Shown here piece after piece: positions 7,906-16,910 of a DNA stretch of 60,558 nucleotides. A model generated the notes under the pieces. That model searched no databases and had not been told where the DNA came from. It saw nothing but the letters and a program-made list of their open reading frames with translations. Within the stretch, counting starts at the first letter, position 1. Each line of letters starts with the position of its first letter. The stretch is from the NCBI GenBank assembly GCA_964478515.1, contig CAYZIL010000011.1, positions 1 to 60,558 of the forward strand, read 5' to 3'. This stretch comes from HGM13233 sp964478515. GTDB taxonomy: Bacteria; Bacillota; Clostridia; Oscillospirales; Ruminococcaceae. A program made the position numbers and the translations under genes.

Positions 7906-9420
7906 ATGAATGAAATACTTCTGGAAATGCGCGGCGTTACCAAGCGCTTTCCCGGTGTGCTGGCGCTCGACAACGTAAATTTAGAGCTGCACAAGGGCGA
8001 GATACTCGGTATTTGCGGCGAAAACGGCGCCGGAAAATCAACGCTGATGAAGGTGCTTTCCGGCAGCTACGCATATGGAAATTACTCGGGCGAAATAATT
8101 ATCGACGGCAAAAAAGTTGAGTTTCACACCGTCTTCGACGCTCAGAAGAGCGGAATAGAGATGGTCTACCAGGAAAACAACATGATACTCAACGCAAGCG
8201 TGGCGGAAAACCTGTTTGTCGGCAATCTTCCCTCCCGCTTCGGCTGGGTCAACAGAAATATGCTGTACGGTAAAACGCGCGAGCTGCTCGACAAGGTTAA
8301 TCTTGAAATAGACCCGCGCATGCCGGTTCGGCTGCTCAACAGCGGCCAGATGCAGCTGCTTAGCCTTATGCGCGCGGCGGCAAAGTCACCGCGGATATTT
8401 GTGCTGGACGAACCGACCACCGCAATGACCGAGCGCGAGGTTGACGTCTTAATGGACCTGCTCAACAAGCTGCGCGACGAAGGCGTTTCTATACTTTATA
8501 TCAGTCACAAGCTTGAGGAGCTTTTCCGGTTGTGCGAGCGTATTCTTGTATTGCGCGACGGCCAGACAATAAACGTGCACGACAAGACCGAAGTGCAGCG
8601 CGATGTTCTTATTGAGGAAATGGTCGGGCGCAAGGTGGACAATCTTTACCCCAAAGAAACGCATGGCTTTGGTGAGGAAGTGCTCAGCGTCGAGAACCTG
8701 AGCGTGCCGCACCCGAACATCAAGGGCCGAAATATTGTCGACAATATTTCTTTCAGTGTCAGAAAAGGTGAGATACTCGGTCTGGGCGGCCTGGTGGGCG
8801 CCGGACGAAGCGAATGCCTTGGCGCTATTTTCGGGCAGTACACCAAAAATGTAAAAAAAGAGATTCGGATAAACGGCAAGCAGGTGCAGATTAACAGCCC
8901 GCAGGACGCTATTCGCAACGGACTGGGCTTTATTACTGAAGAGCGAAAATTCAACGGACTTATAGGCATTCACAGCATTAGGGAGAACATGACCCTGGCC
9001 AGTTTGAAAGCTATTCGCGGCAAATTGCTTGTTGATCGCAAAAAAGAGAAAAAACTTGTCGGCGAAAACTGCGAAAAGCTGAGAATAAAAGCTCCGTCCA
9101 TCGACACAAAGCTCGTTCAGCTTTCCGGCGGCAACCAGCAGAAAGTTATTCTCGGCAAGTGGCTGCTGAGCGCGCCGCACATTTTGTTGGTGGACGAGCC
9201 GACAAAGGGAATAGACGTGGCGACCAAGGCGGAGTTTTACCAGATTATGAGCGACCTTACCAAACAGGGCGTCACCATAGTACTGGTTTCCTCCGATCTT
9301 CCCGAGCTAATGGCCATGAGCGACCGTCTGCTGGTGCTCGCAAACGGCAGAATTACCGCCGAGTTAGAAAAAAGCGAGATAAACGAGAAAAGCTTTATGA
9401 GCGCTGCTATTGCCGACTGA
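7906..9420 (+). CDS. ABC importer ATPase with two nucleotide-binding domains, RbsA-like
   Basis: 504 aa, two fused ATPase domains. Domain 1 has a full Walker A GENGAGKST (38-46) and DEPTTAMTE Walker B but an atypical signature LNSGQMQLL. Domain 2 has the degenerate P-loop GGLVGAGRSE (near residue 300) and a standard LSGGNQQKV signature. This asymmetry is normal for RbsA/MglA proteins. It energises uptake with the permease and lipoprotein encoded upstream. Start preceded by GAAGGAGA. The name of the sugar cannot be inferred from this subunit. Confidence 0.92.
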   Translation: MNEILLEMRGVTKRFPGVLALDNVNLELHKGEILGICGENGAGKSTLMKVLSGSYAYGNYSGEIIIDGKKVEFHTVFDAQKSGIEMVYQENNMILNASVAENLFVGNLPSRFGWVNRNMLYGKTRELLDKVNLEIDPRMPVRLLNSGQMQLLSLMRAAAKSPRIFVLDEPTTAMTEREVDVLMDLLNKLRDEGVSILYISHKLEELFRLCERILVLRDGQTINVHDKTEVQRDVLIEEMVGRKVDNLYPKETHGFGEEVLSVENLSVPHPNIKGRNIVDNISFSVRKGEILGLGGLVGAGRSECLGAIFGQYTKNVKKEIRINGKQVQINSPQDAIRNGLGFITEERKFNGLIGIHSIRENMTLASLKAIRGKLLVDRKKEKKLVGENCEKLRIKAPSIDTKLVQLSGGNQQKVILGKWLLSAPHILLVDEPTKGIDVATKAEFYQIMSDLTKQGVTIVLVSSDLPELMAMSDRLLVLANGRITAELEKSEINEKSFMSAAIAD

Positions 9421-9501
9421 CGCCGCGGCGCTGTGTCGGGCTTGCGTTTGTATACGGTTCGATATAAAATAAAATTATTCTGAAAAACGGGGGGCGAGAG
9501 C

Positions 9502-10740
9502 TTGGCCGAAGCAGCAACTGCGGTAATGCCGTCAGATATAAAAGAAGAAAACAGACGCTCTGTCCTGTTAGAATTTCACAGCAGCACCTTGTTGACTACA
9601 GCCGAGGTTGCGGAAAAGACCGGTATCAGCACCCAAACGGTAAAAAAGTGCATAGATTATTATACGTCTAACGGCATACTTGTTTCGCGCGGCAAGGGAA
9701 CAAGTTCGAAGGTGGGCGGCAAGCGCCCGGAGCAGTTTTCGCTCAACGAAAGCGTGCGTTTGCTTTGCGTCTTATTGCACCACACCAACGTTTCGCTGGT
9801 AGTAACAGACCTTTATTACGAGCGCAAGGCCTACTGGAACAGCGGCGAGACGGTTTTTCATAATTTAGACGCGGTTCTCAGCGAGATAACCCGCGGCGCG
9901 CAAGAATTAAAGGGTGACCTAAAAGGCCTTGCCGGGGTGTGTCTGTCTGCGCCTTTGGGGGTCGACGCCGAGTCAAAAATGATGTTTGCCGTGCCTTTTC
10001 CCGACTGGCCAAATTCAGACTTCGGCCGCTCGCTAATTAGCGAGCTTTCGGCGCTGTTTCCCGAGGCAAAAAGAATTGTTACGACCGGTGACGGCCGGGC
10101 GGCCGGCTGCGCAATGTACAAGCACGACTACGACAAGTATAAAAGCGGAGACATGATAACCTACTATACCTCCAACGGTATAGGCGGCTCAATGTTCAAC
10201 GCCGGGAGCACAGACCAGAGAAAAATGCGTCTGGTAGACACGATAGGTCACATCGTTGTCAAGCCCGACGATCCGGAGCTGTGCGGCTGCGGCGCCCACG
10301 GTTGCCTTGAAAAAATGGTGGGCCGCGAGAGGATGAAAAAGAGGCTCGCGCAACAGCCCGAAATGTACGCCAAAAGTGTGCTCGCCGCCACTCCTGTCGC
10401 GGAAATGACGTTTGACAAACTCTTTGACGGCTCGCGCGCCGGCGACGCCCTGTGCCGCCAGGAAGTGCTTTATTTGGCCGACATGTATGCCGCTGCTATT
10501 CGCTCTATACTGCTGACAGTGCAGCCCTCTTTTATAATTTTTCAGGGCGACATCGGCCGTGCGGACGAGGCGTTCAGGACCGCGCTGATGGACAGGATAA
10601 GGGAACTGAAATTTCTCAATATTCTTTCGGATATGTTTGAGATAGTTTACGACAAGGCCGACCTTGAGCAGGAGGAGGCCGAGGGCTGCGCCTTTATGCT
10701 GGTGAAAGATTATTTGGAAAACGCCGAGAACTACATATGA
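9502..10740 (+). CDS. ROK-family transcriptional regulator
   Basis: 412 aa: N-terminal winged helix-turn-helix (about 20-70, with TAEVAEKTGISTQTVKKC as recognition region) followed by a ROK sugar-kinase-like domain. The ROK zinc motif CGCGAHGC (261-268) is present, while the kinase phosphate/glucose signature is altered (GDGRAAGCA instead of the usual NDANAAA), so a sugar-sensing repressor rather than a kinase is likely. TTG start chosen because GGGGG lies eight bases before it; ATG 9526 lacks a ribosome site. It follows the ABC importer by 81 bp and is its plausible regulator (inference). Confidence 0.8.
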   Translation: MAEAATAVMPSDIKEENRRSVLLEFHSSTLLTTAEVAEKTGISTQTVKKCIDYYTSNGILVSRGKGTSSKVGGKRPEQFSLNESVRLLCVLLHHTNVSLVVTDLYYERKAYWNSGETVFHNLDAVLSEITRGAQELKGDLKGLAGVCLSAPLGVDAESKMMFAVPFPDWPNSDFGRSLISELSALFPEAKRIVTTGDGRAAGCAMYKHDYDKYKSGDMITYYTSNGIGGSMFNAGSTDQRKMRLVDTIGHIVVKPDDPELCGCGAHGCLEKMVGRERMKKRLAQQPEMYAKSVLAATPVAEMTFDKLFDGSRAGDALCRQEVLYLADMYAAAIRSILLTVQPSFIIFQGDIGRADEAFRTALMDRIRELKFLNILSDMFEIVYDKADLEQEEAEGCAFMLVKDYLENAENYI

Positions 10741-10748
10741 ATAAACTC

Positions 10749-10776
10749 ACGGCCGGCCAGATGGCCGGCCGTATTT
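10749..10776 (+). terminator. Hairpin after the ROK gene
   Basis: Perfect 10-bp GC-rich stem (10749-10758 with 10763-10772), AGAT loop, short A/T tail ATTTAT. The weak U-tract and the following gene only 20 bp away make partial read-through likely. Confidence 0.6.
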
Positions 10777-10795
10777 ATAACAAAGGAGTTATAAG

Positions 10796-11593
10796 ATGTC
10801 TTTGTTTTGCTGCAATTGCCATTCCAATATATTAAAAACATATATTACATACCATGTGGTGCTGCCAAACGAATTTGCCAAAGACCCCAACGAGATGACG
10901 CTTGCGGAGTATTATGCCGGTAAGTCAGAAAAATACCGGGTGTTGTGGCTGCTGCACGGAGCTTTTGCCGACGGATACACATGGCTGCGCTATACCTCAA
11001 TAGAACAATATGCCGACGACAACGATGTTGCTGTCGTCATGCCGTCGTTCGGCAACAGTTTTTACGCGGACATGGCTCACGGCGCGCGCTGGTTCACCTT
11101 TTTGACGCAGGAACTGCCGTTGATGGTGCGCGCCAGTTTTCCTATTTCCGCCGAGCGGCGGGATAACTACATCGGCGGGCTGTCTATGGGAGGCTACGGC
11201 GCGCTGAAAGCGGCACTGAGCTATCCAGAAAAGTATAGTGCTTGTCTGTCTCTTTCCGGCGCGCTCGACGCGGCGGATATGGTGCGCAGCGAGAGCTGGC
11301 AAAGCTCGTTCAGCTTTGATGATATTTTCGGCAGCACGCGCGCGGTAAGCGGCACACGCAACGATCTTTTTTACCTGGCAAGTCTGTTGGGCGAGCAAAA
11401 AAAGGAGTTTCCCGCAATATATCTTGCCGTGGGCGAGGACGACCCGTTTCTTGCGGCGAACCTCAGCTTCAGCGCGCACCTTAAGCGCCTGGGTGCGGCT
11501 CACGATATTGTGAGCGATGCCGGCGCACACGATTTTGCTTTTTGGGATCCGCATCTTAAGCAGGGAATGGCGCGGCTGCTGAAAAAGCGGTGA
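10796..11593 (+). CDS. Alpha/beta-hydrolase esterase, tributyrin-esterase/EstA type
   Basis: 265 aa, esterase D/FrmB-like (PF00756) family. LLHGAFADGYTW (52-63) is the oxyanion-hole strand, GGLSMGGYG holds the nucleophile Ser130, GEDDPF holds the acid near residue 223 and GAHDFAFW the His near residue 243, so the triad is complete. Relatives hydrolyse short-chain esters, including acetylated sugars. No signal peptide, so cytosolic. AAAGGAG precedes the ATG by nine bases. Context after the ABC importer and ROK gene suggests, but does not show, a role in sugar ester use. Confidence 0.8.
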   Translation: MSLFCCNCHSNILKTYITYHVVLPNEFAKDPNEMTLAEYYAGKSEKYRVLWLLHGAFADGYTWLRYTSIEQYADDNDVAVVMPSFGNSFYADMAHGARWFTFLTQELPLMVRASFPISAERRDNYIGGLSMGGYGALKAALSYPEKYSACLSLSGALDAADMVRSESWQSSFSFDDIFGSTRAVSGTRNDLFYLASLLGEQKKEFPAIYLAVGEDDPFLAANLSFSAHLKRLGAAHDIVSDAGAHDFAFWDPHLKQGMARLLKKR

Positions 11594-11778
11594 GCGTCGC
11601 TCGTGGCCCGTCGCTTTTTGCGCTATGCGGCAAAGATTACCGGACGGGGAAATACATATATAGTCAACGGCGTTTTTGGCTGCGGCTGCATTTAGCACCC
11701 GCGCGGGTGCGCTGTTTCTGACGGAGGGGCGCGCTTGTGGTATAATCAGAAAAAAGCGTTGGAGGGACAGGTTCATTT

Positions 11779-12465
11779 ATGGCGGGAAGTAATTCGCAGC
11801 TGCAAGAGCGGCTGTGGCAGCTGAAAGACGAGAGCTACCGCGAATTCCAATGCAAATTGATGCCCACAGTAGACCCGCAAAAGGTTATAGGCGTGCGCAC
11901 ACCGCAGTTGCGGCAGCTGGCAAAAGAGGTCGCGGGCTCGCCGCTTGCCGCCGAATTCATTTCGAAGCTGCCGCACGAATATTACGAGGAGAACAATCTG
12001 CACGGCTGCTTGATATGCGCACTGCGCGGTTTTGACGAGTGTGTCGCCGCGACCGACGCATTTTTGCCCTATGTGGACAATTGGGCGACTTGCGATATGC
12101 TCAGTCCCGCAGTTTTCAAAAAACACCTGCCGCAGCTGCTTGAACACATTGACGTTTGGTTGGCAGACGAGCGGGCGTACACGGTGCGCTTCGGCATAGG
12201 GATGCTCATGAGCCACTACCTTGACGAAGATTTCAAGCCCGAATACCTTGCGCGCGTGGCGGCGGTAAAGAGCGAGGAGTATTATGTGCGCATGATGGTC
12301 GCGTGGTATTTCGCGACGGCGCTGGCAAAACAGTGGCCGGCGACATTACCCTACATTGAACAGCGCCGCCTGGACAGCTGGACGCACGCAAAGACCATCC
12401 GCAAGGCGATAGAGAGCTTTCGCGTCAGCGACGAGCACAAGACATATCTGCGCACGCTGGCGTGA
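11779..12465 (+). CDS. AlkD-like DNA alkylation repair protein
   Basis: 228-aa all-helical protein of the AlkD/HEAT-repeat DNA glycosylase family, which removes bulky or cationic alkyl bases. Recognised by VIGVRTPQLRQLAKE (36-50), the Trp/Asp-rich DNWATCDML segment and the C-terminal DSWTHAKTIRKAIES stretch. A TATAAT -10 at 11741-11746 stands about 32 bp before the GGAGGGACAG ribosome site and ATG; its -35 (CTGACG) is poor. Neighbouring genes also include MutT and MutM. Confidence 0.85.
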   Translation: MAGSNSQLQERLWQLKDESYREFQCKLMPTVDPQKVIGVRTPQLRQLAKEVAGSPLAAEFISKLPHEYYEENNLHGCLICALRGFDECVAATDAFLPYVDNWATCDMLSPAVFKKHLPQLLEHIDVWLADERAYTVRFGIGMLMSHYLDEDFKPEYLARVAAVKSEEYYVRMMVAWYFATALAKQWPATLPYIEQRRLDSWTHAKTIRKAIESFRVSDEHKTYLRTLA

Positions 12466-12519
12466 GGCGAGGCAAAAGGAAAACACGGCCGTCGCGCGAA
12501 TATACAAGGGGGTACTGAG

Positions 12520-13194
12520 ATGGTTCCGAAAATTATCAGCGTGGGAAAATACGAACTGGCGGTACTCGCCGCGCCCGACAGTGCCGCCGCAATATATGTG
12601 CATATGTCGGCCGCTGACGCGCAGCTGCTGTGGCAGGCGCTGCCAGACCCGCGCCCGTCACTGGTGGCGGTGAGCGGCGTCGACTGGGACAGCGAGCTTT
12701 CGCCGTGGGCGGCGCCGCGCGCCTTTCGCGGCGTCAGCGACTTTGCCGGCGGCGGCCGGGAATATCTCGCGCGGCTGGTGGGCGAGTTAGTGTCCGCGGC
12801 GGAGCGTGAGCTTGACACCGCGCCGAAAACGCGCGCCATAGCCGGTTACTCGCTGGCGGGGCTGTTTGCGCTGTGGTCGCTTTACAACTGCAACTTATTT
12901 GACGCGGCCGCGAGTATTTCCGGCTCGCTTTGGTACGATGGTTTTATTGAGTACGTCAAAAAAACTCCGCTGCCGCGGCAGCCGAAACTGGTTTACCTGT
13001 CGCTCGGCGAACGGGAAAAACAGACAAAAAACGCCCGGCTTGCCCGCGTGGAGGAGTGTACTTTGAGCGCACGCGACGAGTTGAGCACAGCCGGCGTGCC
13101 GGTAACGCTGCAAATGAATCCCGGCGGCCATTTTGACGACGAGGTGGTCCGCACGGCGCGCGGCGTCGCGGCGCTGGCCGGCGCGTTAGTCTGA
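12520..13194 (+). CDS. Putative serine esterase (alpha/beta hydrolase)
   Basis: 224-aa protein of the IroE/Fes-like esterase type (PF00756). The nucleophile elbow is GYSLAGL with Ser111, the acid probably lies in SLGEREK (about 161-167) and the base is His204 in GGHFDDE. Cytosolic, substrate unknown. ATG 12520 is preceded by AAGGGGG. Located between the AlkD-like and MutT genes; a perfect hairpin follows at 13247. Confidence 0.7.
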   Translation: MVPKIISVGKYELAVLAAPDSAAAIYVHMSAADAQLLWQALPDPRPSLVAVSGVDWDSELSPWAAPRAFRGVSDFAGGGREYLARLVGELVSAAERELDTAPKTRAIAGYSLAGLFALWSLYNCNLFDAAASISGSLWYDGFIEYVKKTPLPRQPKLVYLSLGEREKQTKNARLARVEECTLSARDELSTAGVPVTLQMNPGGHFDDEVVRTARGVAALAGALV

Positions 13195-13246
13195 GCGCGG
13201 CTCGCAACTGTCAAAGGATGCGCAAAAAAATATCAGCAGAGCATAA

Positions 13247-13278
13247 GGCGGCTGTCGGGATTTTTCCCGACAGCCGCC
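13247..13278 (+). terminator. Perfect 14-bp hairpin without U-tract
   Basis: Stem 13247-13260 pairs completely with 13265-13278 around a TTTT loop, but is followed by TGTCGTG rather than T residues on either strand. Could end transcripts with factor help or protect the 3' end; classed as a terminator only tentatively. Confidence 0.4.
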
Positions 13279-13424
13279 TGTCGTGAGCATAAGCCGCGTG
13301 CTCGGTTCAAAAGTAAAACTGCCGGCTTGCGGTGAGCGCCGTCCGTCTTGGGCGCAACGCCCGCACGGCGCGCAGCTGTGTTATAATAGCGGTAACAAAA
13401 GCTTGCAGTAAGGGAGACAAAGCC

Positions 13425-13811
13425 ATGGTCGATGTGGTGGCGGCGCTGATATGGCGCGGCGAGAAATTTCTTATTTGTCAGCGCCCGGCGCACAAGGCGC
13501 GCGGGCTGCTGTGGGAATTTGTCGGCGGCAAAACAGAGCCAGGCGAAAGCGGCCCGCAGGCGCTTGCGCGCGAGTGCCGCGAGGAGCTCGGCATACAGCT
13601 TGCGGTCGGGGACGTGTTTATGAGCCTTGTGCACGAATACCCCGACTTGAGCGTGCGGTTGACACTCTACCGCGCCGCTATTGCGTCGGGAGAGCCGCAG
13701 CTGCTTGAGCACAACGACATGCGTTGGATAACGCCGGCCGAAATACCGCAGTTTGAATTTTGCCCGGCCGACGCGGCCATACTTAATAAAATTGCCGCCG
13801 GCGCGAGATAG
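13425..13811 (+). CDS. mutT: Nudix hydrolase, MutT-type 8-oxo-dGTP diphosphatase
   Basis: 128 aa with an exact Nudix box: Gly35-x5-Glu41-x7-Arg49-Glu50-x2-Glu53-Glu54-x-Gly56-Ile57. The opening DVVAALIWRGEKFLICQR and WEFVGGK are characteristic of MutT, which removes 8-oxo-dGTP from the nucleotide pool. Start ATG has AGGGAGA nine bases upstream; a TATAAT at 13382-13387 is the likely -10. Begins a tightly packed run of genes that ends with MutM, the matching base-excision enzyme. Confidence 0.85.
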   Translation: MVDVVAALIWRGEKFLICQRPAHKARGLLWEFVGGKTEPGESGPQALARECREELGIQLAVGDVFMSLVHEYPDLSVRLTLYRAAIASGEPQLLEHNDMRWITPAEIPQFEFCPADAAILNKIAAGAR

Positions 13812-13819
13812 GGACGAGA

Positions 13820-14755
13820 GTGAAATATTCTGTCAACAAGGAGTTCGGGTTATACGCGCACTTTCGCGTGCCGCTTTGCCGCGCGTTGCTGCCGGCGGTT
13901 AATTTTATTCTGCCGCGGCTGCCGGCCGGCGAATACCCGCGCGGCGAGGTGGAGCTGTGCAAGCTTGCTATACCTGTCGACGGAACAGAAATTGCGGCGT
14001 TGCTGTATTCTCCTGCCGGCGCGGCAAAAGAACTGCCCGGCCTTGTTTATTTTCACGGCGGCGGTTTTGTAATGGCTGCGGCCGCGTCGCACCGCACCAT
14101 TGCCGCCGCATATGCGCTGCGCGCAAATTGCCGGGTGTTGGTGCCCGAATACCGCCTGGCGCCGCGGCACCGCTTCCCCCGCCCGTTCGCCGACTGCTAT
14201 GCTGCGTATGCGTGGGCGCTCGGCAACGCCGAAAGTCTGAAGATTGACCCCGCGCGCATAGCGCTCGCCGGCGACAGCGCCGGCGGCTGTCTGGCGGCGG
14301 CGGTGTGTCTTGCGGCGCGGGACGCCGGCGCGGCGATGCCGGCGGCACAGCTGCTGGTGTACCCGGTTCTTGACCGGCGCATGCAGACCGAGACGATGCG
14401 GCTGTATTCCGACACGCCGATGTGGAACAGTCGCCTTAACCGGAAGATGTGGCGCTGGTACCTGCCGAAGAGCCGCGTTGATACGGACATTGCCTACGCG
14501 TCGCCGGCCGAGGCAGACTCGCTAAAGGGACTGCCGTCGACTTACATAGAGACGGCGGAATTTGATTGTCTGCGCGGCGAGGGCGAGGCGTTTGCCGGCA
14601 GACTGGCAGACGCCGGAGTCGCCGTGAGTTTTGAGTCCACGCGCGGCACCATGCACGGCTTTGACACCGCCACAAGCAGCCCGACGGCGCGCGCGTGCAT
14701 AGAGCGGCGATGCTCGTTCTTGCGGCAGGCTTTTGCGAACAAAAGGGGGATGTGA
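13820..14755 (+). CDS. Hormone-sensitive-lipase family esterase
   Basis: 311-aa alpha/beta hydrolase 3 family member. The HGGG oxyanion motif (79-82), GDSAGG with Ser153, Asp249 in ETAEFDCL and His279 in GTMHGFD form a complete catalytic set. No secretion signal. GTG start at 13820 preceded by GGGACGAGA; eight bases after mutT and three before the CCA transferase gene, so co-transcribed. Likely a carboxylesterase acting on short acyl esters; natural substrate unknown. Confidence 0.85.
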   Translation: MKYSVNKEFGLYAHFRVPLCRALLPAVNFILPRLPAGEYPRGEVELCKLAIPVDGTEIAALLYSPAGAAKELPGLVYFHGGGFVMAAAASHRTIAAAYALRANCRVLVPEYRLAPRHRFPRPFADCYAAYAWALGNAESLKIDPARIALAGDSAGGCLAAAVCLAARDAGAAMPAAQLLVYPVLDRRMQTETMRLYSDTPMWNSRLNRKMWRWYLPKSRVDTDIAYASPAEADSLKGLPSTYIETAEFDCLRGEGEAFAGRLADAGVAVSFESTRGTMHGFDTATSSPTARACIERRCSFLRQAFANKRGM

Positions 14756-14758
14756 GCG

Positions 14759-16102
14759 GTGATAATACTGCCGGCTCAGGTAAAAGAGGCGCTGCTGAGA
14801 CTGGAGAACGCCGGTTATGCCGCCTACGCGGTCGGCGGCTGTGTGCGCGACCGGCTTATGGGGCGCGAACCGAAGGATTACGACATCGCCACGTCGGCGC
14901 TGCCGGCGCAGACCGCCGCGGTGTTTGCCGATTGCGGCGTTATATCTACCGGAATTAAGCACGGCACGCTCACAGTTTTGAGCGGCGGCATGCCGTTGGA
15001 AATAACCACCTTTCGCAGCGACGGGGACTATTCCGACGCCCGTCACCCCGACAGCGTGCGGTTCGGCGTCGCGCTGGAGGACGACCTTGCGCGGCGGGAT
15101 TTCACAATTAACGCCGTCGCATATAATCCGCGCAGCGGCCTTGTCGACCCCTACGGCGGCGCGGCCGACATAGAGCGGCGACAGATACGCTGTGTCGGCG
15201 ACGCGGGCGCGCGCTTTGGCGAGGACGCGCTGCGAATAATGCGCGCCGTGCGTTTTGCGGCGGTGCTCGGTTTTGAAATAGAGCCGCAGACAGCGGCGGC
15301 GATGGTGAGTTTGAGCGCGAGTATTGCCAAAATTAGCGCCGAGCGCGTCGCCGCGGAACTTTCAAGCTTGCTGCGCGGCAAATATGTAACTGAGGTGATA
15401 CTCAAGCATCCCGAACCGCTGTGCGCCGCGCTGCCGGAGCTCGGGCCGCTGCGCGGTTTCGCGCAGCACAATCCCCACCATATTTTTGACGTATACGAGC
15501 ACACGGCCCGCACTGTCGGCGCGGTGGAACCGACACTCGAGCTGCGGCTGGCGGCGCTGCTGCACGATATTGGCAAGCCGGACTGCTTTTCTAAGGACGA
15601 GCGCGGCTGCGGACATTTTTACGGCCACGCTGCCGTCAGCGCCCAAATGAGCGTGCAGATTCTCGCGCGGCTGCGCTTTGACGTCGCGAGCACGCGCATG
15701 GTCACCGAATTGGTGCGTAGACACGACGAGCGCTGCGGCGACAGCGCTGCGGCGCTGCGGCGCGCGCTCAACCGGTTGACGCCGCCGGTCTTCTTTCGAC
15801 TGCTGCGTTTACAGCGCGCCGACGCCGCCGCGCAGGCGCCGGACGACTGGCCGGGCGAGCAATATTACAGAGAAATTGCGGCGGCGGCGCGGCAGATAAT
15901 GTTGGTGGGTGAATGCTACGAGCGCTGCACGTTGGCAGTAAACGGCGACGATTTGACAGCGCTGGGAATGGCGCCGGGGCGCGAGATGGGCGCGCTGCTT
16001 AATTTGCTGCTGCGGCGCGTTGTTGACGGTGAGCTGCCCAACGACCGCGCGGTGTTGCTGGCGGCGGCCGAAAGAGAAATGGATATGCCGCGCGGGACTT
16101 GA
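14759..16102 (+). CDS. cca: CCA tRNA nucleotidyltransferase with HD domain
   Basis: 447 aa. Adds or repairs the 3' CCA end of tRNAs. N-terminal class II nucleotidyltransferase domain: VGGCVRDRLMG (25-35), catalytic Asp40 and Asp42 in KDYDIATSA, RRDFTINA (112-119). Central head/neck region RFGEDALRIMRAVRFA. C-terminal HD phosphohydrolase signature LLHDIGKP with His269-Asp270, as in Gram-positive and some proteobacterial versions. GTG start, three bases after the esterase stop. A poly(A) polymerase role is the usual alternative, but gene content favours CCA addition. Confidence 0.9.
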   Translation: MIILPAQVKEALLRLENAGYAAYAVGGCVRDRLMGREPKDYDIATSALPAQTAAVFADCGVISTGIKHGTLTVLSGGMPLEITTFRSDGDYSDARHPDSVRFGVALEDDLARRDFTINAVAYNPRSGLVDPYGGAADIERRQIRCVGDAGARFGEDALRIMRAVRFAAVLGFEIEPQTAAAMVSLSASIAKISAERVAAELSSLLRGKYVTEVILKHPEPLCAALPELGPLRGFAQHNPHHIFDVYEHTARTVGAVEPTLELRLAALLHDIGKPDCFSKDERGCGHFYGHAAVSAQMSVQILARLRFDVASTRMVTELVRRHDERCGDSAAALRRALNRLTPPVFFRLLRLQRADAAAQAPDDWPGEQYYREIAAAARQIMLVGECYERCTLAVNGDDLTALGMAPGREMGALLNLLLRRVVDGELPNDRAVLLAAAEREMDMPRGT

Positions 16103-16178
16103 ACCGGCGCGAATGTGTGGTAGGATATATATGCGCGGCGACCGCGGCAGGTCGCTCGCGAAGGAAGGAAACTGTTTT

Positions 16179-16910
16179 ATGTTGCAATTGGAAAACATCA
16201 GCTGGCAAGCGCCGCAAGGACCGCAGGTGCTGCGCAATCTCAGCTTACAAGTGCCGGACGGCAAGCTCGTTGTTATCACCGGTCCCAACGGCGGCGGCAA
16301 GACGACGCTCGCCAAAATTATTGCCGGCATAGAGACGCCGAGCGAGGGCCGAATAATTCTTGACGGCAAAGATATTACCGCGCTTAACGTCACCGAGCGC
16401 GCCCGACTGGGCATAAGCTTTGCGTTTCAGCAGCCGGTGCGATTTAAGGGACTGAGCGTGCGGCAGCTGCTGGAGCTTGCGTCGCAGGGCAACGCGGATT
16501 ACGGTCGCTGCTGCGACGTGCTCAGCCGCGTCGGGCTTTGCGCGCGCGAATATGTCGACCGCGAGGTCAATTCGACGCTGTCGGGGGGAGAAATAAAGCG
16601 CATAGAAATTGCCACGGTGCTCGCGCGCCACACGAGACTGTCGATTTTCGACGAGCCGGAGGCGGGCATTGACCTGTGGAGCTTTGCCAACCTTATTGAT
16701 GTGTTCAACGGCATGCGCAGCAAATTGGACGGCACATTGCTGATTATTTCCCACCAGGAGCGCATACTGCGCATAGCCGACGAGATAGCCGTCGTCGCCG
16801 ACGGCAAACTGACCGAATCCGGACCGGCGCAGCAGATGCTGGGCAAACTGCTGCCCGGCCGCGAGATGAGCCGCTCGTGCGCGCGGCAAGAGGTGATATG
16901 CGATGAATGA
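16179..16910 (+). CDS. smsC: SufC-like ATPase of a minimal SUF (SMS) Fe-S assembly system
   Basis: 243 aa. Soluble ABC ATPase with Walker A GPNGGGKTT (35-43), signature LSGGE (134-138) and the DEPEAGIDLWSF Walker B region (158-169) that separates this SufC subfamily from transport ATPases. It would power Fe-S cluster assembly on the SufB-like partner encoded next; the two genes overlap by 8 bp. AAGGAAGGA lies nine bases before the ATG. No SufS, SufU, SufE or third scaffold gene is adjacent, matching the two-component SMS arrangement described in archaea and anaerobic bacteria. Confidence 0.85.
   Translation: MLQLENISWQAPQGPQVLRNLSLQVPDGKLVVITGPNGGGKTTLAKIIAGIETPSEGRIILDGKDITALNVTERARLGISFAFQQPVRFKGLSVRQLLELASQGNADYGRCCDVLSRVGLCAREYVDREVNSTLSGGEIKRIEIATVLARHTRLSIFDEPEAGIDLWSFANLIDVFNGMRSKLDGTLLIISHQERILRIADEIAVVADGKLTESGPAQQMLGKLLPGREMSRSCARQEVICDE

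Noticed and set aside
13247..13278. Hairpin as a sure intrinsic terminator
   Set aside because: Stem is perfect but neither strand has a U-tract; kept only as a tentative entry.
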